This document shows positions 9,047 to 18,155 of a DNA stretch of 64,000 bases, piece after piece; the stretch's first letter is position 1; each line of letters starts with the position of its first letter. The stretch is from positions 3,906,001 to 3,970,000 of the forward strand of contig OZ252050.1 of the NCBI GenBank assembly GCA_965247975.1. The letters are read 5' to 3'. Source of the DNA: Taishania sp965247975 (GTDB lineage: Bacteria > Bacteroidota > Bacteroidia > Flavobacteriales_D > Crocinitomicaceae). The translations under genes and the position numbers were made by a program. The notes under the pieces are model-generated. The model was not told where the DNA came from. It saw only the letters and a list, made by a program, of their open reading frames with translations, and ran no database searches.

Positions 9047-10357
9047 CTAATCTTTAACAAATTTCAAAAACACCTTTTCTTGGTTTTTTTGGTTTATTTG
9101 AGCATAATAAATTCCAGCTGGTAAATGTGATATATCCAAGGAGTTCTGTTTGGAGCTTACTAGATTGACCTCCTTCCCAAGACTTGTAAACACCTTTATT
9201 TCAGTTATTTGATCACCGCCCGCTACATTTAAAATGGATTTGGAAGGATTTGGAAAAAGTGAAATGCTTTTTTCTTGAAGTTCTTCGTTTTGAATTCCTG
9301 CGGATTCCAGATTCAGCACGAACAAGCCTGCAATTGCAGTGTCAGTGCGCACAAAATCGGTTGTGTTTGCTGCCTTAACTTGATACCAAACTTTATTGCC
9401 ATTCGTAAGAAGTTTCCCAACTGTTGGTCCAATATGTATTCCATCAACTGGAAGTCCATTACTGATTTTTGTTGCAGTGGCTCCACCGTCAGTACTCAAA
9501 AAAACATTGTCTGACGTACCAAAACCTGTTTCAAGAAAGTAGATGTTTCCATTCGGCGTACCAATAATAAAAGCAGCGAGCAAATCGTCTGTGTTCCCAT
9601 CATTGTCCCAAGTTGTGTTTTGTTCTGTCCAATTCGCTCCGCTATCCGTGCTTTTAAACAACTTCTCTTGTCCAGCGTTCACAACTGCATAAAGTACATT
9701 TGCAGCTTTGAAAAAACGAGTTACGACTGCTGTTGCACCTTGAGAAGGAATATTTGCCGTTTGAATTGCTCCAAAATTTCCATTATCTACATATTTGATG
9801 GCATTGTTCGATGAACTCCCAAGAAAAAGTCTATTTCCGTCGTTGAACGAACTTCTTAAATTTATTCCATTTGCACCGCTTGCAACAAGTGTTAAATTTG
9901 CGCCAGTTGGAGTCAGCGTGTAAAGATTTCCTGTTCCTGGACCCCAAACGAGTGTTCCACTATTCACTTCCGCAAAATAGCCCAATTCGAAAGGAATAAT
10001 ACTATTCCAGTTACCTAAAGACTGAAAAGCATACGACCCAGAATTGGGTGAGTTTTTGAATCCGATAATCATGTTATTGATAGGTAAACTTTGGATCGGA
10101 GTAAAAGTCAATGCATCAAGATTGGTGAAATCTCTTGTAAAATTATAACCTCCGTCCGTTGAAACGTAAAACCTCTTTGGATCAAGTGCTCCTGGGCCTT
10201 GCGTACTTCCGTGCATAATTAATGTGTCTCCTAGATTGTAATAAGTTACAGTACTTGTCCACAGGGAATCTAAGTTCGTTGAAATTTTTGTCCACGATTG
10301 TGCGAACGTTGTAAATCCGAATAAAACGGTAGTAATGAGTAGAAGTCCTTTTTTCAT
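9047..10357 (-). CDS. exported BNR-repeat-like protein with T9SS sorting domain
   Basis: This 436-residue protein has a signal peptide (MKKGLLLITTVLFGFTTFAQ), a body with repeated short motifs of the STDGG / STDSGANW kind typical of BNR or sortilin-like beta-propeller repeats, and a C-terminal type A T9SS sorting domain (from ~residue 360: SISLFPNPSKSIL, ending KVFLKFVKD). It should be exported by the Sec pathway and then placed on the surface or released by the type IX system. Ligand or activity is unknown. The gene is alone on its strand and divergent from yraN. Confidence 0.88.
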   Translation of the reverse strand: MKKGLLLITTVLFGFTTFAQSWTKISTNLDSLWTSTVTYYNLGDTLIMHGSTQGPGALDPKRFYVSTDGGYNFTRDFTNLDALTFTPIQSLPINNMIIGFKNSPNSGSYAFQSLGNWNSIIPFELGYFAEVNSGTLVWGPGTGNLYTLTPTGANLTLVASGANGINLRSSFNDGNRLFLGSSSNNAIKYVDNGNFGAIQTANIPSQGATAVVTRFFKAANVLYAVVNAGQEKLFKSTDSGANWTEQNTTWDNDGNTDDLLAAFIIGTPNGNIYFLETGFGTSDNVFLSTDGGATATKISNGLPVDGIHIGPTVGKLLTNGNKVWYQVKAANTTDFVRTDTAIAGLFVLNLESAGIQNEELQEKSISLFPNPSKSILNVAGGDQITEIKVFTSLGKEVNLVSSKQNSLDISHLPAGIYYAQINQKNQEKVFLKFVKD

Positions 10358-10489
10358 TTAATTCATTTTTAATTGTTGATAAGGCAAAATTCTACATTGT
10401 CAGCTAAATCTGAAATACTGAAAAAGGCGTATTTTTTGCTTTTCATTTATCTTTTTTGTATCTTCAATTAAATTTTAAACCAACCTAAA

Positions 10490-10846
10490 ATGACACATGT
10501 AGAACTTGGAGCATTAGGCGAAGCGCTGGCAGTACAGTATTTAAAGAAAAACGACATTGAGATAATTGATCAGAATTACCGTTTCAAAAAAGGAGAAATC
10601 GATATTGTAGGTAAGAAAAACGATCTCATTGTAATTTACGAAGTAAAGACACGAGAAACCGCAGAGATTGGTGAACCCTACAAAGCTGTGACACGCCGAA
10701 AACAAAAACAAATTATCACAGTTGCAAATCAATATATTCAATCTAAAAACATCGATTTGGAAGTGCAGTTTGATATCATTTCGATCGTACATAATTCATA
10801 TCGCACTAAAATTGAGCACATTGAAAATGCGTTTTTTCCGATGTGA
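10490..10846 (+). CDS. YraN/UPF0102 family endonuclease-like protein
   Basis: This 118-residue protein has the UPF0102 core: GALGEALAVQYL at residues 7-18, and the nuclease-like set Glu36, Asp38 and Glu51-x-Lys53 in KGEIDIV and IYEVKTR. The family has a restriction-endonuclease-like fold and is related to Holliday-junction resolvases; its cellular role is unsettled. The length is normal. It converges with the SUFU-domain gene 15 bases away. Confidence 0.92.
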   Translation: MTHVELGALGEALAVQYLKKNDIEIIDQNYRFKKGEIDIVGKKNDLIVIYEVKTRETAEIGEPYKAVTRRKQKQIITVANQYIQSKNIDLEVQFDIISIVHNSYRTKIEHIENAFFPM

Positions 10847-10861
10847 TGAAGGAGGTTTAAT

Positions 10862-11479
10862 TTACCGAATCAAACGCCATTTACTTCTCAACACCGTTCC
10901 TCGAAAATCATCTAACATTTCTGTGATGCCATTCGACAAAAACTTTCGCATTAATTTCAAAGTTCCTTTTCCTTGCTTGTAATCCATTTCATCAGGAAAA
11001 ATTGGAATGATAGCAAGAAACTGCACCGAATGTCCATCTATGGAAATGGGCGCTAATTCTTGCTCCAACAGAATTGGATTTGTCAGAAATAAATGGTTTT
11101 GCTTCATGGTTTCTGAAAGCGAGGACATTTCTTTGCCACAAGGCATTGTGTGACCGTGACCAAACCAACTTTTATTTTCTACAACGTATTTTGCCAATCG
11201 CTGAATCCAAGGGAAAACCCAATTCATGCGCGGATTTGAGATGTCTTCCAATTCCCAATAACTTGGCAAACAAAAGTAAATTTCGTTGTATTCTAGACCT
11301 ACTAAAGTATCAGGAACAGGCATTTTATAACTAGAAAGTCCGTTTGTGACGAGGACTTTAATGGGCGATCGGAGCTCTAATTCCAACAAAAGCAAAGGTA
11401 TTTCTCCTTCTAACGTTGGCAATTCAAAAACGCGATGTTCTCCGAAACGATTTATGAAATGTTGGTGTAATTCCGTCAT
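10862..11479 (-). CDS. suppressor-of-fused (SUFU) domain protein
   Basis: This 205-residue protein matches the bacterial SUFU family. The SUFU domain spans most of the chain, with LVTNGLSSYKMPVPD (~44-58), EIYFCLPSYWEL (~66-77) and FLAIIPIFPDEMDYK (~153-167). Bacterial SUFU proteins are often immunity or accessory proteins of polymorphic toxin systems, but no toxin gene is adjacent here, so no function is assigned. The ATG lies three bases after the U-run of the terminator of the upstream DUF2911 gene, leaving very little room for a separate promoter. Confidence 0.85.
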   Translation of the reverse strand: MTELHQHFINRFGEHRVFELPTLEGEIPLLLLELELRSPIKVLVTNGLSSYKMPVPDTLVGLEYNEIYFCLPSYWELEDISNPRMNWVFPWIQRLAKYVVENKSWFGHGHTMPCGKEMSSLSETMKQNHLFLTNPILLEQELAPISIDGHSVQFLAIIPIFPDEMDYKQGKGTLKLMRKFLSNGITEMLDDFRGTVLRSKWRLIR

Positions 11480-11481
11480 TT

Positions 11482-11516
11482 GAAAAAAACCACATTCTCC
11501 AGAAGGAAAATGTGGT
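11482..11516 (-). terminator. intrinsic terminator of the DUF2911 gene
   Basis: On the minus strand an 8-bp stem (ACCACATT, then AATGTGGT) extended by three inner pairs closes a small loop and is followed by seven T. It begins 18 bases after the DUF2911 stop and ends just before the SUFU gene start at 11479. Confidence 0.85.
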
Positions 11517-11533
11517 CATGGCTAATTCAGTTA

Positions 11534-12373
11534 TTATTTTTTACTCCACTCCGCGATGGATGCTTCGTTCATTTTAATGTAGTCATCGTTGCCTTCCGCC
11601 TTCGCTTTTTCAAGTGATAACTTCGCTGTTTCTGTTGCACCTTTATAATCTTTCAACTCGGCTTGGATCTGAGATTTTCTTCTCAACTGCCAATAAGGTG
11701 CATTTGTTTGCATCGCAAGTGCTTTGTTGATCCACTCCAAGGCTGTTTTCATGTCTTTTTTGCTGTTGTAGTAATAATCAGCTGAGCGATAATAATCGTT
11801 TGCAGTTGGTCCAGCAAGTGTTTTTTTAATGCTTTCTTCAACACGTGAATCAGTCAATACTTTAAACGGAATTTGAACTCCAACAACATCCCAAGCGAAT
11901 GCCAATGTTGCTCCATCTATTCCAACTTGATCTACAGAGATTGTGAATGTTTCCGTTTTAGGAATCGAAGTGACATCGGCAGCTACTTGTAAGGCAATGT
12001 TAGATTCTTCCCATTTTTCTGGATTACCCCAGTTGTCGGTTGTTTTATAGAAATAAACGGTCCAATTTTTTTTCGAAGGTTTTGTGAAGATGGAATAACT
12101 TCCTGTTTTCAAAGTGTCTTTTCCAAAAATAAGTGCATCACTGATGGTAATCATGGAATTTTTGTTTGCTCCCGTACGCCAAATTTCATCGTAGGCAACT
12201 ACCTCTGGAAAAACTGCTCTTCCGCGCGCACTAGGTCGCGAATATTCGATGTTTATTACAGTCAAACCAACTGTTTGTTCGAGCTTAGCCAATGGACTAA
12301 GTGCTGGTGTTTTTACTTGTGCATTAGCGACGAAAGCCGCCAATATAACTATTCCTGATACTAAATTTTTCAT
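11534..12373 (-). CDS. DUF2911 domain exported protein
   Basis: This 279-residue protein has a signal peptide (MKNLVSGIVILAAFVANAQ) and a DUF2911 domain at about residues 25-165, with the hallmarks EYSRPSARGR and WRTGANKNSMIT and the SYSIFTKPSKK segment. A C-terminal TPR-like helical region follows at ~195-275 (ALEWINKALAM, ATETAKLSLEKAK). It is probably periplasmic. The family is common in Bacteroidota and has no known function. It is transcribed alone and ends at a clear terminator. Confidence 0.9.
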   Translation of the reverse strand: MKNLVSGIVILAAFVANAQVKTPALSPLAKLEQTVGLTVINIEYSRPSARGRAVFPEVVAYDEIWRTGANKNSMITISDALIFGKDTLKTGSYSIFTKPSKKNWTVYFYKTTDNWGNPEKWEESNIALQVAADVTSIPKTETFTISVDQVGIDGATLAFAWDVVGVQIPFKVLTDSRVEESIKKTLAGPTANDYYRSADYYYNSKKDMKTALEWINKALAMQTNAPYWQLRRKSQIQAELKDYKGATETAKLSLEKAKAEGNDDYIKMNEASIAEWSKK

Positions 12374-12451
12374 TGTTTTAATTTTTGGTAAAGTTAATTA
12401 TTAAATCGGTCGAGACATTGAATTCCTTGGTTTCAAAATCGCAGTAAATTT

Positions 12452-12913
12452 TCACAACACTTTTTCGAGTGAGATCCAAAACGCTTCGTTGCTCAAAACA
12501 CACCCTTGTTCTAACATCCTGTGAATTTCCATTTCTCGGACATCTGAATATTTTTTAGTGGTTTTAAAAACGCTCAACTCATTAGATCGATTCACAAAAC
12601 AATTATGAATTCCTTCTGGTGTAGATAAATCGCCTGAACCTTTGTTGGAAATAGAAATCAACTCAATTTCGTTTTCGGCAAACTTGAAAACCATACAACT
12701 CTTTTCACTTCGATGCTCGAGAAATTTGATTTTTTCATACACTTTCTGCAAAACAACATCCGAAAACAAAGCAACCAATTCTTGGGCTTTTTGCGGGTTT
12801 TCGCTATTTAATTTAGCCCACGTATCGCCTTCCACGCCATTCACGATTAAAAAATGTTTTAAATCGTCCTCGAGTGGAATCAATTCTTCATGGGTCAACA
12901 TTCGGTATTTCAT
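12452..12913 (-). CDS. DUF6495 family protein
   Basis: This 153-residue cytoplasmic protein starts MKYRMLTHEELIPLEDD and contains the ENPQKAQELVALFSDVV stretch that I associate with DUF6495, a family of Flavobacteriia with unknown function. No catalytic motif is apparent. It is divergent from the abiE pair. A TAATTTTG box at 12918-12925 lies four bases before the ATG, which supports the start. Confidence 0.75.
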   Translation of the reverse strand: MKYRMLTHEELIPLEDDLKHFLIVNGVEGDTWAKLNSENPQKAQELVALFSDVVLQKVYEKIKFLEHRSEKSCMVFKFAENEIELISISNKGSGDLSTPEGIHNCFVNRSNELSVFKTTKKYSDVREMEIHRMLEQGCVLSNEAFWISLEKVL

Positions 12914-12917
12914 GCCG

Positions 12918-12925
12918 CAAAATTA
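12918..12925 (-). promoter_or_regulatory. -7 promoter box of the DUF6495 gene
   Basis: TAATTTTG on the minus strand matches TAnnTTTG and ends four bases before the ATG. No convincing -33 element is seen at the usual distance. Confidence 0.45.
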
Positions 12926-13002
12926 CGAAATGAACTAAAATTTTAACGCATAAAATAATATGATTAAAGGTTCCTTTCGGATCAAAATGTGTAAAATTAT
13001 TT

Positions 13003-13099
13003 ATATTTAATCGGAAATTTGTCGACTTTTGTGTTAAAATTTGACAATGTTGTAAAAATAATTTTATTTAATCGGAAAAAAACCGATCTTTGTGTTTAA
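13003..13099 (+). promoter_or_regulatory. duplicated operator/promoter repeat upstream of abiEi
   Basis: Two direct repeats of about 36 bases (13003-13038 and 13064-13099) lie 61 bases apart, both with ATTTAATCGGAAA and CGAyyTTTGTGTT. The second copy contains the inverted repeat ATCGG-7-CCGAT (13071-13087) directly beside GATCTTTG, a near-match to the TAnnTTTG -7 box. AbiEi antitoxins are known to repress their own promoter by binding repeats, so this is likely the operator. Confidence 0.6.
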
Positions 13100-13106
13100 A
13101 TATTAC

Positions 13107-13748
13107 ATGATTATGTTTCGGAACAAAATAAGACCCTATTCAGAAGCCCCAGTTTCGCACCAAATGGTGATGGAAGCCTTGGTGGAATATCGGCGTCCAA
13201 ACGACAAAATAAGTGAGCTCATCAAAAGAGGTGAGCTTGTATCTTTGCGTCGTGGGCTCTATATTCCTGGTGCTGATTTAGATTTACCATCTCCGAATAC
13301 ATTTTTGATTGCCAATCATTTAAGAGGCCCAAGTTACGTTTCGCTAGAATCTGCTCTTTCCTATTGGGGAATGATCCCAGAGCGCGTTTACGGCATTTCC
13401 TCTGTCACATTGAAAACAGCAAAAATTTACAACACGGCGGCTGGTCGATATTCGTTTGAGCACCTAAACGCCCCTTACTATTCGTTTGGTATTCAAAGTG
13501 TTATTCTCACACCTTTGCAAACCATACTCATTGCATCGCCAGAAAAAGCACTTTGTGATAAAATTGTGCTCACTTCAGGTGTGCATTTGCGGAGCGTTCG
13601 TCAAACAGAGCGGTTTCTTTTCGATGATTTAAGAATAAACGAAGATGTTCTTCAAGGTCTAAACACCAACGAACTAGAAACGTGGATCGAGGATGCTCCA
13701 AAAAGTAGTAGTCTGGAAATGCTTGTAAAAACTCTAAATGCCCTATGA
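13107..13748 (+). CDS. abiEi: AbiEi-type antitoxin (type IV toxin-antitoxin)
   Basis: The protein is about 213 residues from ATG 13107; a second ATG follows at 13113. A GTG at 13092 would be inside the promoter repeat and is less likely. The N-terminal winged helix (~15-60, with ISELIKRGELVSLRRGLYI) is typical of AbiEi antitoxin/repressor domains. It is followed by the AbiEi C-terminal domain (SYVSLESALSYWGMIPE, then SPEKALCDKIVLTSG). In type IV systems this protein represses its operon and counters the toxin without direct binding. It overlaps abiEii by four bases (ATGA). Confidence 0.88.
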   Translation: MIMFRNKIRPYSEAPVSHQMVMEALVEYRRPNDKISELIKRGELVSLRRGLYIPGADLDLPSPNTFLIANHLRGPSYVSLESALSYWGMIPERVYGISSVTLKTAKIYNTAAGRYSFEHLNAPYYSFGIQSVILTPLQTILIASPEKALCDKIVLTSGVHLRSVRQTERFLFDDLRINEDVLQGLNTNELETWIEDAPKSSSLEMLVKTLNAL

Positions 13749-14596
13749 TAAAAACTTGGTTAGCGGAATACAATCCCAAAAATGAAGAGGAAACACTTTC
13801 TGCATTGCGTGAAATCATGCAAGAAATTACACTTGCAGCACTTTCTCGTACCGATTTTTTTGAAAAGGCAGCATTCTATGGTGGTACAGCACTTCGCATT
13901 TTTTATGGTCTGGATAGGTTCTCGGAGGATATGGATTTTTCCTTGCTCGAGTCCGATCCAGACTTTTCATTGGAACCTTATTTCCAAGCAATTTTAAACG
14001 AATTTGAAGCTTCTGGAATGACAGTGAGCATTCGTGAAAAACAAAAAACAAAACAAACTTCTGTTGAATCGGCTTTTTTGAAAACAGAAACGATTTGGAA
14101 GGAACTTATTTTGGAAGACATTGTGAAACAAGCAGGAATAAAATCCAATCGATCTGTGAAAATTAAAATTGAAGTAGATCGAAAGCCTCCATTAGACTTT
14201 CAAACAGAAGAAAAACTATTGCTTAAACCCTTTTCATTTTACGTTAAATGTTTCACATTACCATGTCTTTTTGCAGGAAAAATGCATGCTTTACTTTTCC
14301 GAAAATGGCAAAATAGAGTAAAAGGAAGAGATTGGTATGACATGGAATGGTACATTCGAAATGGTGTGGAATTAGATATTGCTCATTTTCTCAGACGCGC
14401 TAGAGACACAAAAGATTGGAATGAATATATCATTACGGAACAACAAATTTTGGAGCTTATTAATGAAAAAATTGACAGCGTTTCTATCGAAAATGTGAAA
14501 GAAGATGTTGTGCGATTTATTGAAGATGACCGAAAACTGCAAATTTGGAGTCCCGCCTATTTTAAAGATTTGGTGAAAGCGATGGATTTTAGATAA
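13745..14596 (+). CDS. abiEii: AbiEii-type nucleotidyltransferase toxin
   Basis: This 283-residue protein has the DNA polymerase beta-type nucleotidyltransferase core of AbiEii: FYGGTALR at residues 45-51 and the acidic pair SEDMDFSL (Asp62, Asp64). A later KGRDWYDMEWYI segment (~198-209) supplies the family's conserved Lys/Arg/Asp positions. Such toxins modify targets such as tRNA acceptor ends with nucleotides. It overlaps abiEi by four bases, as in known AbiE operons linked to phage abortive infection. All key residues look intact. Confidence 0.9.
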   Translation: MIKTWLAEYNPKNEEETLSALREIMQEITLAALSRTDFFEKAAFYGGTALRIFYGLDRFSEDMDFSLLESDPDFSLEPYFQAILNEFEASGMTVSIREKQKTKQTSVESAFLKTETIWKELILEDIVKQAGIKSNRSVKIKIEVDRKPPLDFQTEEKLLLKPFSFYVKCFTLPCLFAGKMHALLFRKWQNRVKGRDWYDMEWYIRNGVELDIAHFLRRARDTKDWNEYIITEQQILELINEKIDSVSIENVKEDVVRFIEDDRKLQIWSPAYFKDLVKAMDFR

Positions 14597-14762
14597 ACCT
14601 ATTAAATATCAAATACTTACGACGTATTTCGCTTCGATTCCCTTATAAAATGTCGCTTATAAAAGCAATCCGTTGACAGTAAGCTATTTTTGAAAAACAA
14701 GAATGTCCTTTTTCTTCCGAAAAATAATTCAAATCCCTTTTTAATTCGCCTGTTTTCGCTTG

Positions 14763-14790
14763 TTTGCTTGAATGCTAAACCTTATCTTTG
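14763..14790 (+). promoter_or_regulatory. promoter of the pfkB-DUF349 operon
   Basis: TTTG at 14763-14766 and TATCTTTG at 14783-14790, 16 bases apart, fit the Bacteroidota -33/-7 pattern. The ATG at 14809 follows 18 bases later with AAAG just ahead. The 212-base gap from the abiEii stop holds nothing else I recognise. Confidence 0.65.
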
Positions 14791-14808
14791 CACCTCAAAA
14801 TTAAAGAA

Positions 14809-15738
14809 ATGAGTTTATTAACTGTTGGAAGTGTTGCGTTTGATGCCATTGAAACACCTTTTGGGAAAACGGACAAAATTATTGGAGGCGCTGGAACATA
14901 CATTGCTTTAGCTGCATCGTACTTTGAAGATAATCAGAAAATTGTATCTGTTGTGGGTGACGATTTTCCGCAAGAAATGATTGACCTTATCAAATCAAAA
15001 GGCGTTGATGTTGAAGGATTACAAATTAAAAAAGGCGAAAAAAGTTTCTTTTGGTCTGGACGCTACCACAACGACATGAACTCTCGTGATACTCTCGTTA
15101 CTGAATTAAATGTTCTTGGAACTTTTGATCCAGTTATTCCGGCATCTTACCAAGGAACTGAATATTTGTTACTGGGAAATTTAAGTCCGCAAGTGCAAAG
15201 TACAGTGATTGAACGTTTGACAACGCGTCCAAAGTTGATTGCTATGGATACCATGAATTTCTGGATGGACATTGCGATGGATGACTTGAAAAAAACGATG
15301 TCGATGGTGGACGTATTGATCATCAATGACGAAGAAGCGCGACAATTATCTGGTGAATATTCATTGTTGAAAGCATCGAAAGTGATTCGTAACATGGGCC
15401 CAAAATACTTGATTATCAAAAAAGGTGAACATGGCGCTTTGTTGTTCCATGGTGATAAATTATTTTCCGCACCTGCACTTCCGTTGGAAGAAGTTTTTGA
15501 TCCAACAGGAGCTGGAGATACATTTGCTGGTGGTTTCATGGGCTACATTTCTGCTACGGATGATATTTCATTCGACAATATGAAACGTGCAATCATTGTT
15601 GGTTCAGCCTTGGCTTCATTTTGTGTGGAGAAATTTGGTACAGAACGCCTAGAAAACATAAATAAAAGTGAAATTGTTGACCGTATTGAACAATTTGTTG
15701 CTTTGACAAATTTTGAGATGGTTCACGCCATTATTTAA
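14809..15738 (+). CDS. PfkB-family sugar kinase
   Basis: This is a 309-residue protein from ATG 14809; an in-frame TTG at 14788 lies in the -7 promoter box, so the ATG is preferred. It has the ribokinase fold: the N-terminal glycine-rich GGAGTYIALAASYF and the C-terminal catalytic signature DPTGAGDTFAGG (~residues 233-244) with the general-base Asp. It phosphorylates a sugar or nucleoside; the substrate cannot be decided. It is the first gene of a probable operon with the DUF349 gene 18 bases downstream. Confidence 0.92.
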   Translation: MSLLTVGSVAFDAIETPFGKTDKIIGGAGTYIALAASYFEDNQKIVSVVGDDFPQEMIDLIKSKGVDVEGLQIKKGEKSFFWSGRYHNDMNSRDTLVTELNVLGTFDPVIPASYQGTEYLLLGNLSPQVQSTVIERLTTRPKLIAMDTMNFWMDIAMDDLKKTMSMVDVLIINDEEARQLSGEYSLLKASKVIRNMGPKYLIIKKGEHGALLFHGDKLFSAPALPLEEVFDPTGAGDTFAGGFMGYISATDDISFDNMKRAIIVGSALASFCVEKFGTERLENINKSEIVDRIEQFVALTNFEMVHAII

Positions 15739-15756
15739 ACTGATTATACTGAAAAA

Positions 15757-17466
15757 ATGAAAGATACTGCATTTTTAGAGGAGTTGAAAACGTTAACTTC
15801 TAATGAAGATTTGATTTCAATAAATCGAGAGGTGAATGAATTGAGAACAAAATTTGAAGACTTTATCATTGATGAAGAACGCAAACTTCAAATTGCTCAA
15901 TTGGAAGCTCAAGAAAAAGGGGAAGAAATTCCAGAAAATCAAGAATTGGTTGAATTGAAAGAAGCATTCTACGCAGAACTGAACGATTTTAAAGAAAAAC
16001 GTAAAGTTATAGTTGCTGCGAAAAATGATGCTGAAAATGAAAATTTAGCTAAAAAGAAAAGTTTGATCAATAAACTTCGCGCTATTATTCAAAACGAAGA
16101 AAACATTGGTGCTGCTTTTGGTGGGTTGAAAGAAACACAAGAAGCTTGGAAAGAAATTGGAGATATTCCTCGTGACAAGCGCGACGAAATTCAAACAGAA
16201 TATTCTCGTTTGATTGAAGATTTCTTTTACAACATCAACATTTACAAGCAGTTAAAAGAGCATGACTTGCATCGAAACACGCAAATGAAATTGGCTGTGA
16301 TCGAAAAAATGCAAGCGCTGAGCAATCTTGAATCGATCAAAGAAATTGAGCAACAATTAAAAGCGTTGCAAAATGATTGGGAAGATATCGGTCCGGTAAA
16401 CAACGACGAGTGGGAAGTAATGAAAGACAATTACTGGAAAGCCGTTCGCAGTTGCTACGACAAAATCAATGCGTTTTACGAAGAAAAAAGAACTGTTCTT
16501 AACGAGAATTTGGCGAAGAAAAACGCCATGTTGGACGAAATAAAAACGTTTGTTGCTGAGCTGCCAGAAACCCAAGATCATGCAACCTGGGAAGCCAATA
16601 CAGCAAAAGTATTGGAATTTCAAGAGAATTGGAAAAAAATTGGTTTTGGTCCGAAGAAAGAAAACGAAGAAGTTTGGAAAGCTTTCCGAGCAGAATGTGA
16701 TACGTTCTTTGCACGCAAAAAAGAATTCTTTGGCGTGATTCAAGCGGAATACGATAAGATTGCTGAAAAGAAAATTGCTTTAGTGAAAAAAGCCGAGGCA
16801 TTAAAAACTTCTGAAGATTGGAAAAATACAGCAGCCCAAATTGTTCAACTTCAAAAAGAGTGGAAAGATTCGGGAAATGCTGGACAACGCAACGAACAAA
16901 AATTGTGGAAACAATTCCGTGGAGCTTGCGATGCGTTTTTCAATGCCCGTCAAAAACATTTTGAATTTGCTGATGCTGAATTTGAAGGAAACTTGACAAA
17001 AAAGAAAGAACTCATTGCCAAAATTGAAGCATACACCATCGGCGAAGATAAAAAACAAGCCATTGCTGATTTGAAACAATTTGCTACTGATTTCAATGAA
17101 ATTGGAAAAGTTCCAATGAAAGAAAAAGATGCGGTTTACCATGCATACAAAAATGGCTTGGATAAATTGTATGGAGAATTGAAATTGGAAGGGGCCGAAA
17201 AATCACGTGTGATGTATCAAGCCAAAATTGATACGATGGCAGGTTCCAACGATGCTGGAAGAACTTTTGCGTTTGAAAAACAAAATCTGCGTAAACAAAT
17301 TGATACGATTAAGGCAGAAATAAATCAGATGGAAAACAACTTGGGCTTTTTTGCTAAATCAAAAGGAGCAGATTCTTTGAGAGCTGAAGTGACTAAGAAA
17401 ATTGAGAAAGCGAATCGCGAAATTGAAGCAATCAAGCAAAAAATTAAGATGATTCCGAATGAATAA
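15757..17466 (+). CDS. DUF349 repeat protein
   Basis: This 569-residue, highly charged, helical protein is built from about five DUF349 repeats of ~70-75 residues. They are marked by W(K/E)xIG-type motifs such as EAWKEIGDIPRDK, NDWEDIGPV, ENWKKIGFGPKK and KEWKDSGNAG, and by KxFRxxCDxFF-type segments. The C-terminal ~70 residues form a coiled coil. It has no signal or membrane segment, so it is cytoplasmic. The function of DUF349 proteins is unknown. It follows the pfkB gene closely and overlaps the next membrane protein gene by eight bases. Confidence 0.9.
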   Translation: MKDTAFLEELKTLTSNEDLISINREVNELRTKFEDFIIDEERKLQIAQLEAQEKGEEIPENQELVELKEAFYAELNDFKEKRKVIVAAKNDAENENLAKKKSLINKLRAIIQNEENIGAAFGGLKETQEAWKEIGDIPRDKRDEIQTEYSRLIEDFFYNINIYKQLKEHDLHRNTQMKLAVIEKMQALSNLESIKEIEQQLKALQNDWEDIGPVNNDEWEVMKDNYWKAVRSCYDKINAFYEEKRTVLNENLAKKNAMLDEIKTFVAELPETQDHATWEANTAKVLEFQENWKKIGFGPKKENEEVWKAFRAECDTFFARKKEFFGVIQAEYDKIAEKKIALVKKAEALKTSEDWKNTAAQIVQLQKEWKDSGNAGQRNEQKLWKQFRGACDAFFNARQKHFEFADAEFEGNLTKKKELIAKIEAYTIGEDKKQAIADLKQFATDFNEIGKVPMKEKDAVYHAYKNGLDKLYGELKLEGAEKSRVMYQAKIDTMAGSNDAGRTFAFEKQNLRKQIDTIKAEINQMENNLGFFAKSKGADSLRAEVTKKIEKANREIEAIKQKIKMIPNE

Positions 17467-18145
17467 ATTCATCAATGTTCTATTGATTTTTGTTGGGCTA
17501 CCAATCATGCTCTACACCATTTATGTTGGATTTGATTTGCCCGTGGGATTTTTAAACATGACTGGTGGCGAACTTCCTTATCGTTTCGAAACGTTTTTGG
17601 GCATGGGATTGCTTTTTCTTATCATCAATTTACGAAGAAGCGTGCGACGTTGGATGGGAATTCGTTTGGTGAATCAAATTCAAAAATTCAAGTGGAATTC
17701 AACGATGAGTCGTGAACGCATCACGCGTGTGAACATGTACAACATGATGGAAGCTGTGATTATGGCATTTTTCGGAATTGGCTTATATGTAGTTTCGCCC
17801 GAAGCTTGGATGCCGATGATTGGATTACTTTTTGGATCCGTTGACAATTTGATTTTTTCGATTTACGGAACGAGTAAACATAAATTTCGCACAGGATTAA
17901 CTTCCAAAGCTTTGGTATTGGCCGACCGCGATGTAATCATCATTTATTTCAAAGGATTGCGAAAGGTTTCCGCGCAACAACAGTCGATTTATTTTGATTT
18001 TATCAAGGATTTACAATTAACGTTTCCAACAAATTGCATTAAAACCGAAGAGCAACCTGCTTTTTTTGATGCGCTAAAAGCAACCGTTGATCAAGATAAG
18101 GTTTACTTTTCGACCAAATTGGCAACAGAAAAAACAGAAGATTGA
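17459..18145 (+). CDS. hypothetical multi-pass membrane protein
   Basis: This 228-residue protein has about four membrane helices in its first ~140 residues (INVLLIFVGLPIMLYTIY, FLGMGLLFLIINL, a helix near VIMAFFGIGLYVV and one near MIGLLFGSVDNLIF). It ends in a soluble C-terminal domain that resembles a small beta-rich regulatory or PH-like module (ADRDVIIIYFKGLRKVS), which is only a guess. I do not recognise a family. The eight-base overlap with the DUF349 gene argues that it is real and co-translated. Confidence 0.75.
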   Translation: MNKFINVLLIFVGLPIMLYTIYVGFDLPVGFLNMTGGELPYRFETFLGMGLLFLIINLRRSVRRWMGIRLVNQIQKFKWNSTMSRERITRVNMYNMMEAVIMAFFGIGLYVVSPEAWMPMIGLLFGSVDNLIFSIYGTSKHKFRTGLTSKALVLADRDVIIIYFKGLRKVSAQQQSIYFDFIKDLQLTFPTNCIKTEEQPAFFDALKATVDQDKVYFSTKLATEKTED

Positions 18146-18155
18146 TCCCAATTTC

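Noticed and set aside
10848..10856. Strong Shine-Dalgarno-like GAAGGAGGT on the plus strand after yraN
   Set aside because: No start codon or reading frame follows before the opposing gene; chance.
13092..13106. GTG start for abiEi
   Set aside because: It lies inside the operator repeat and -7 box; ATG 13107 or 13113 is more likely.
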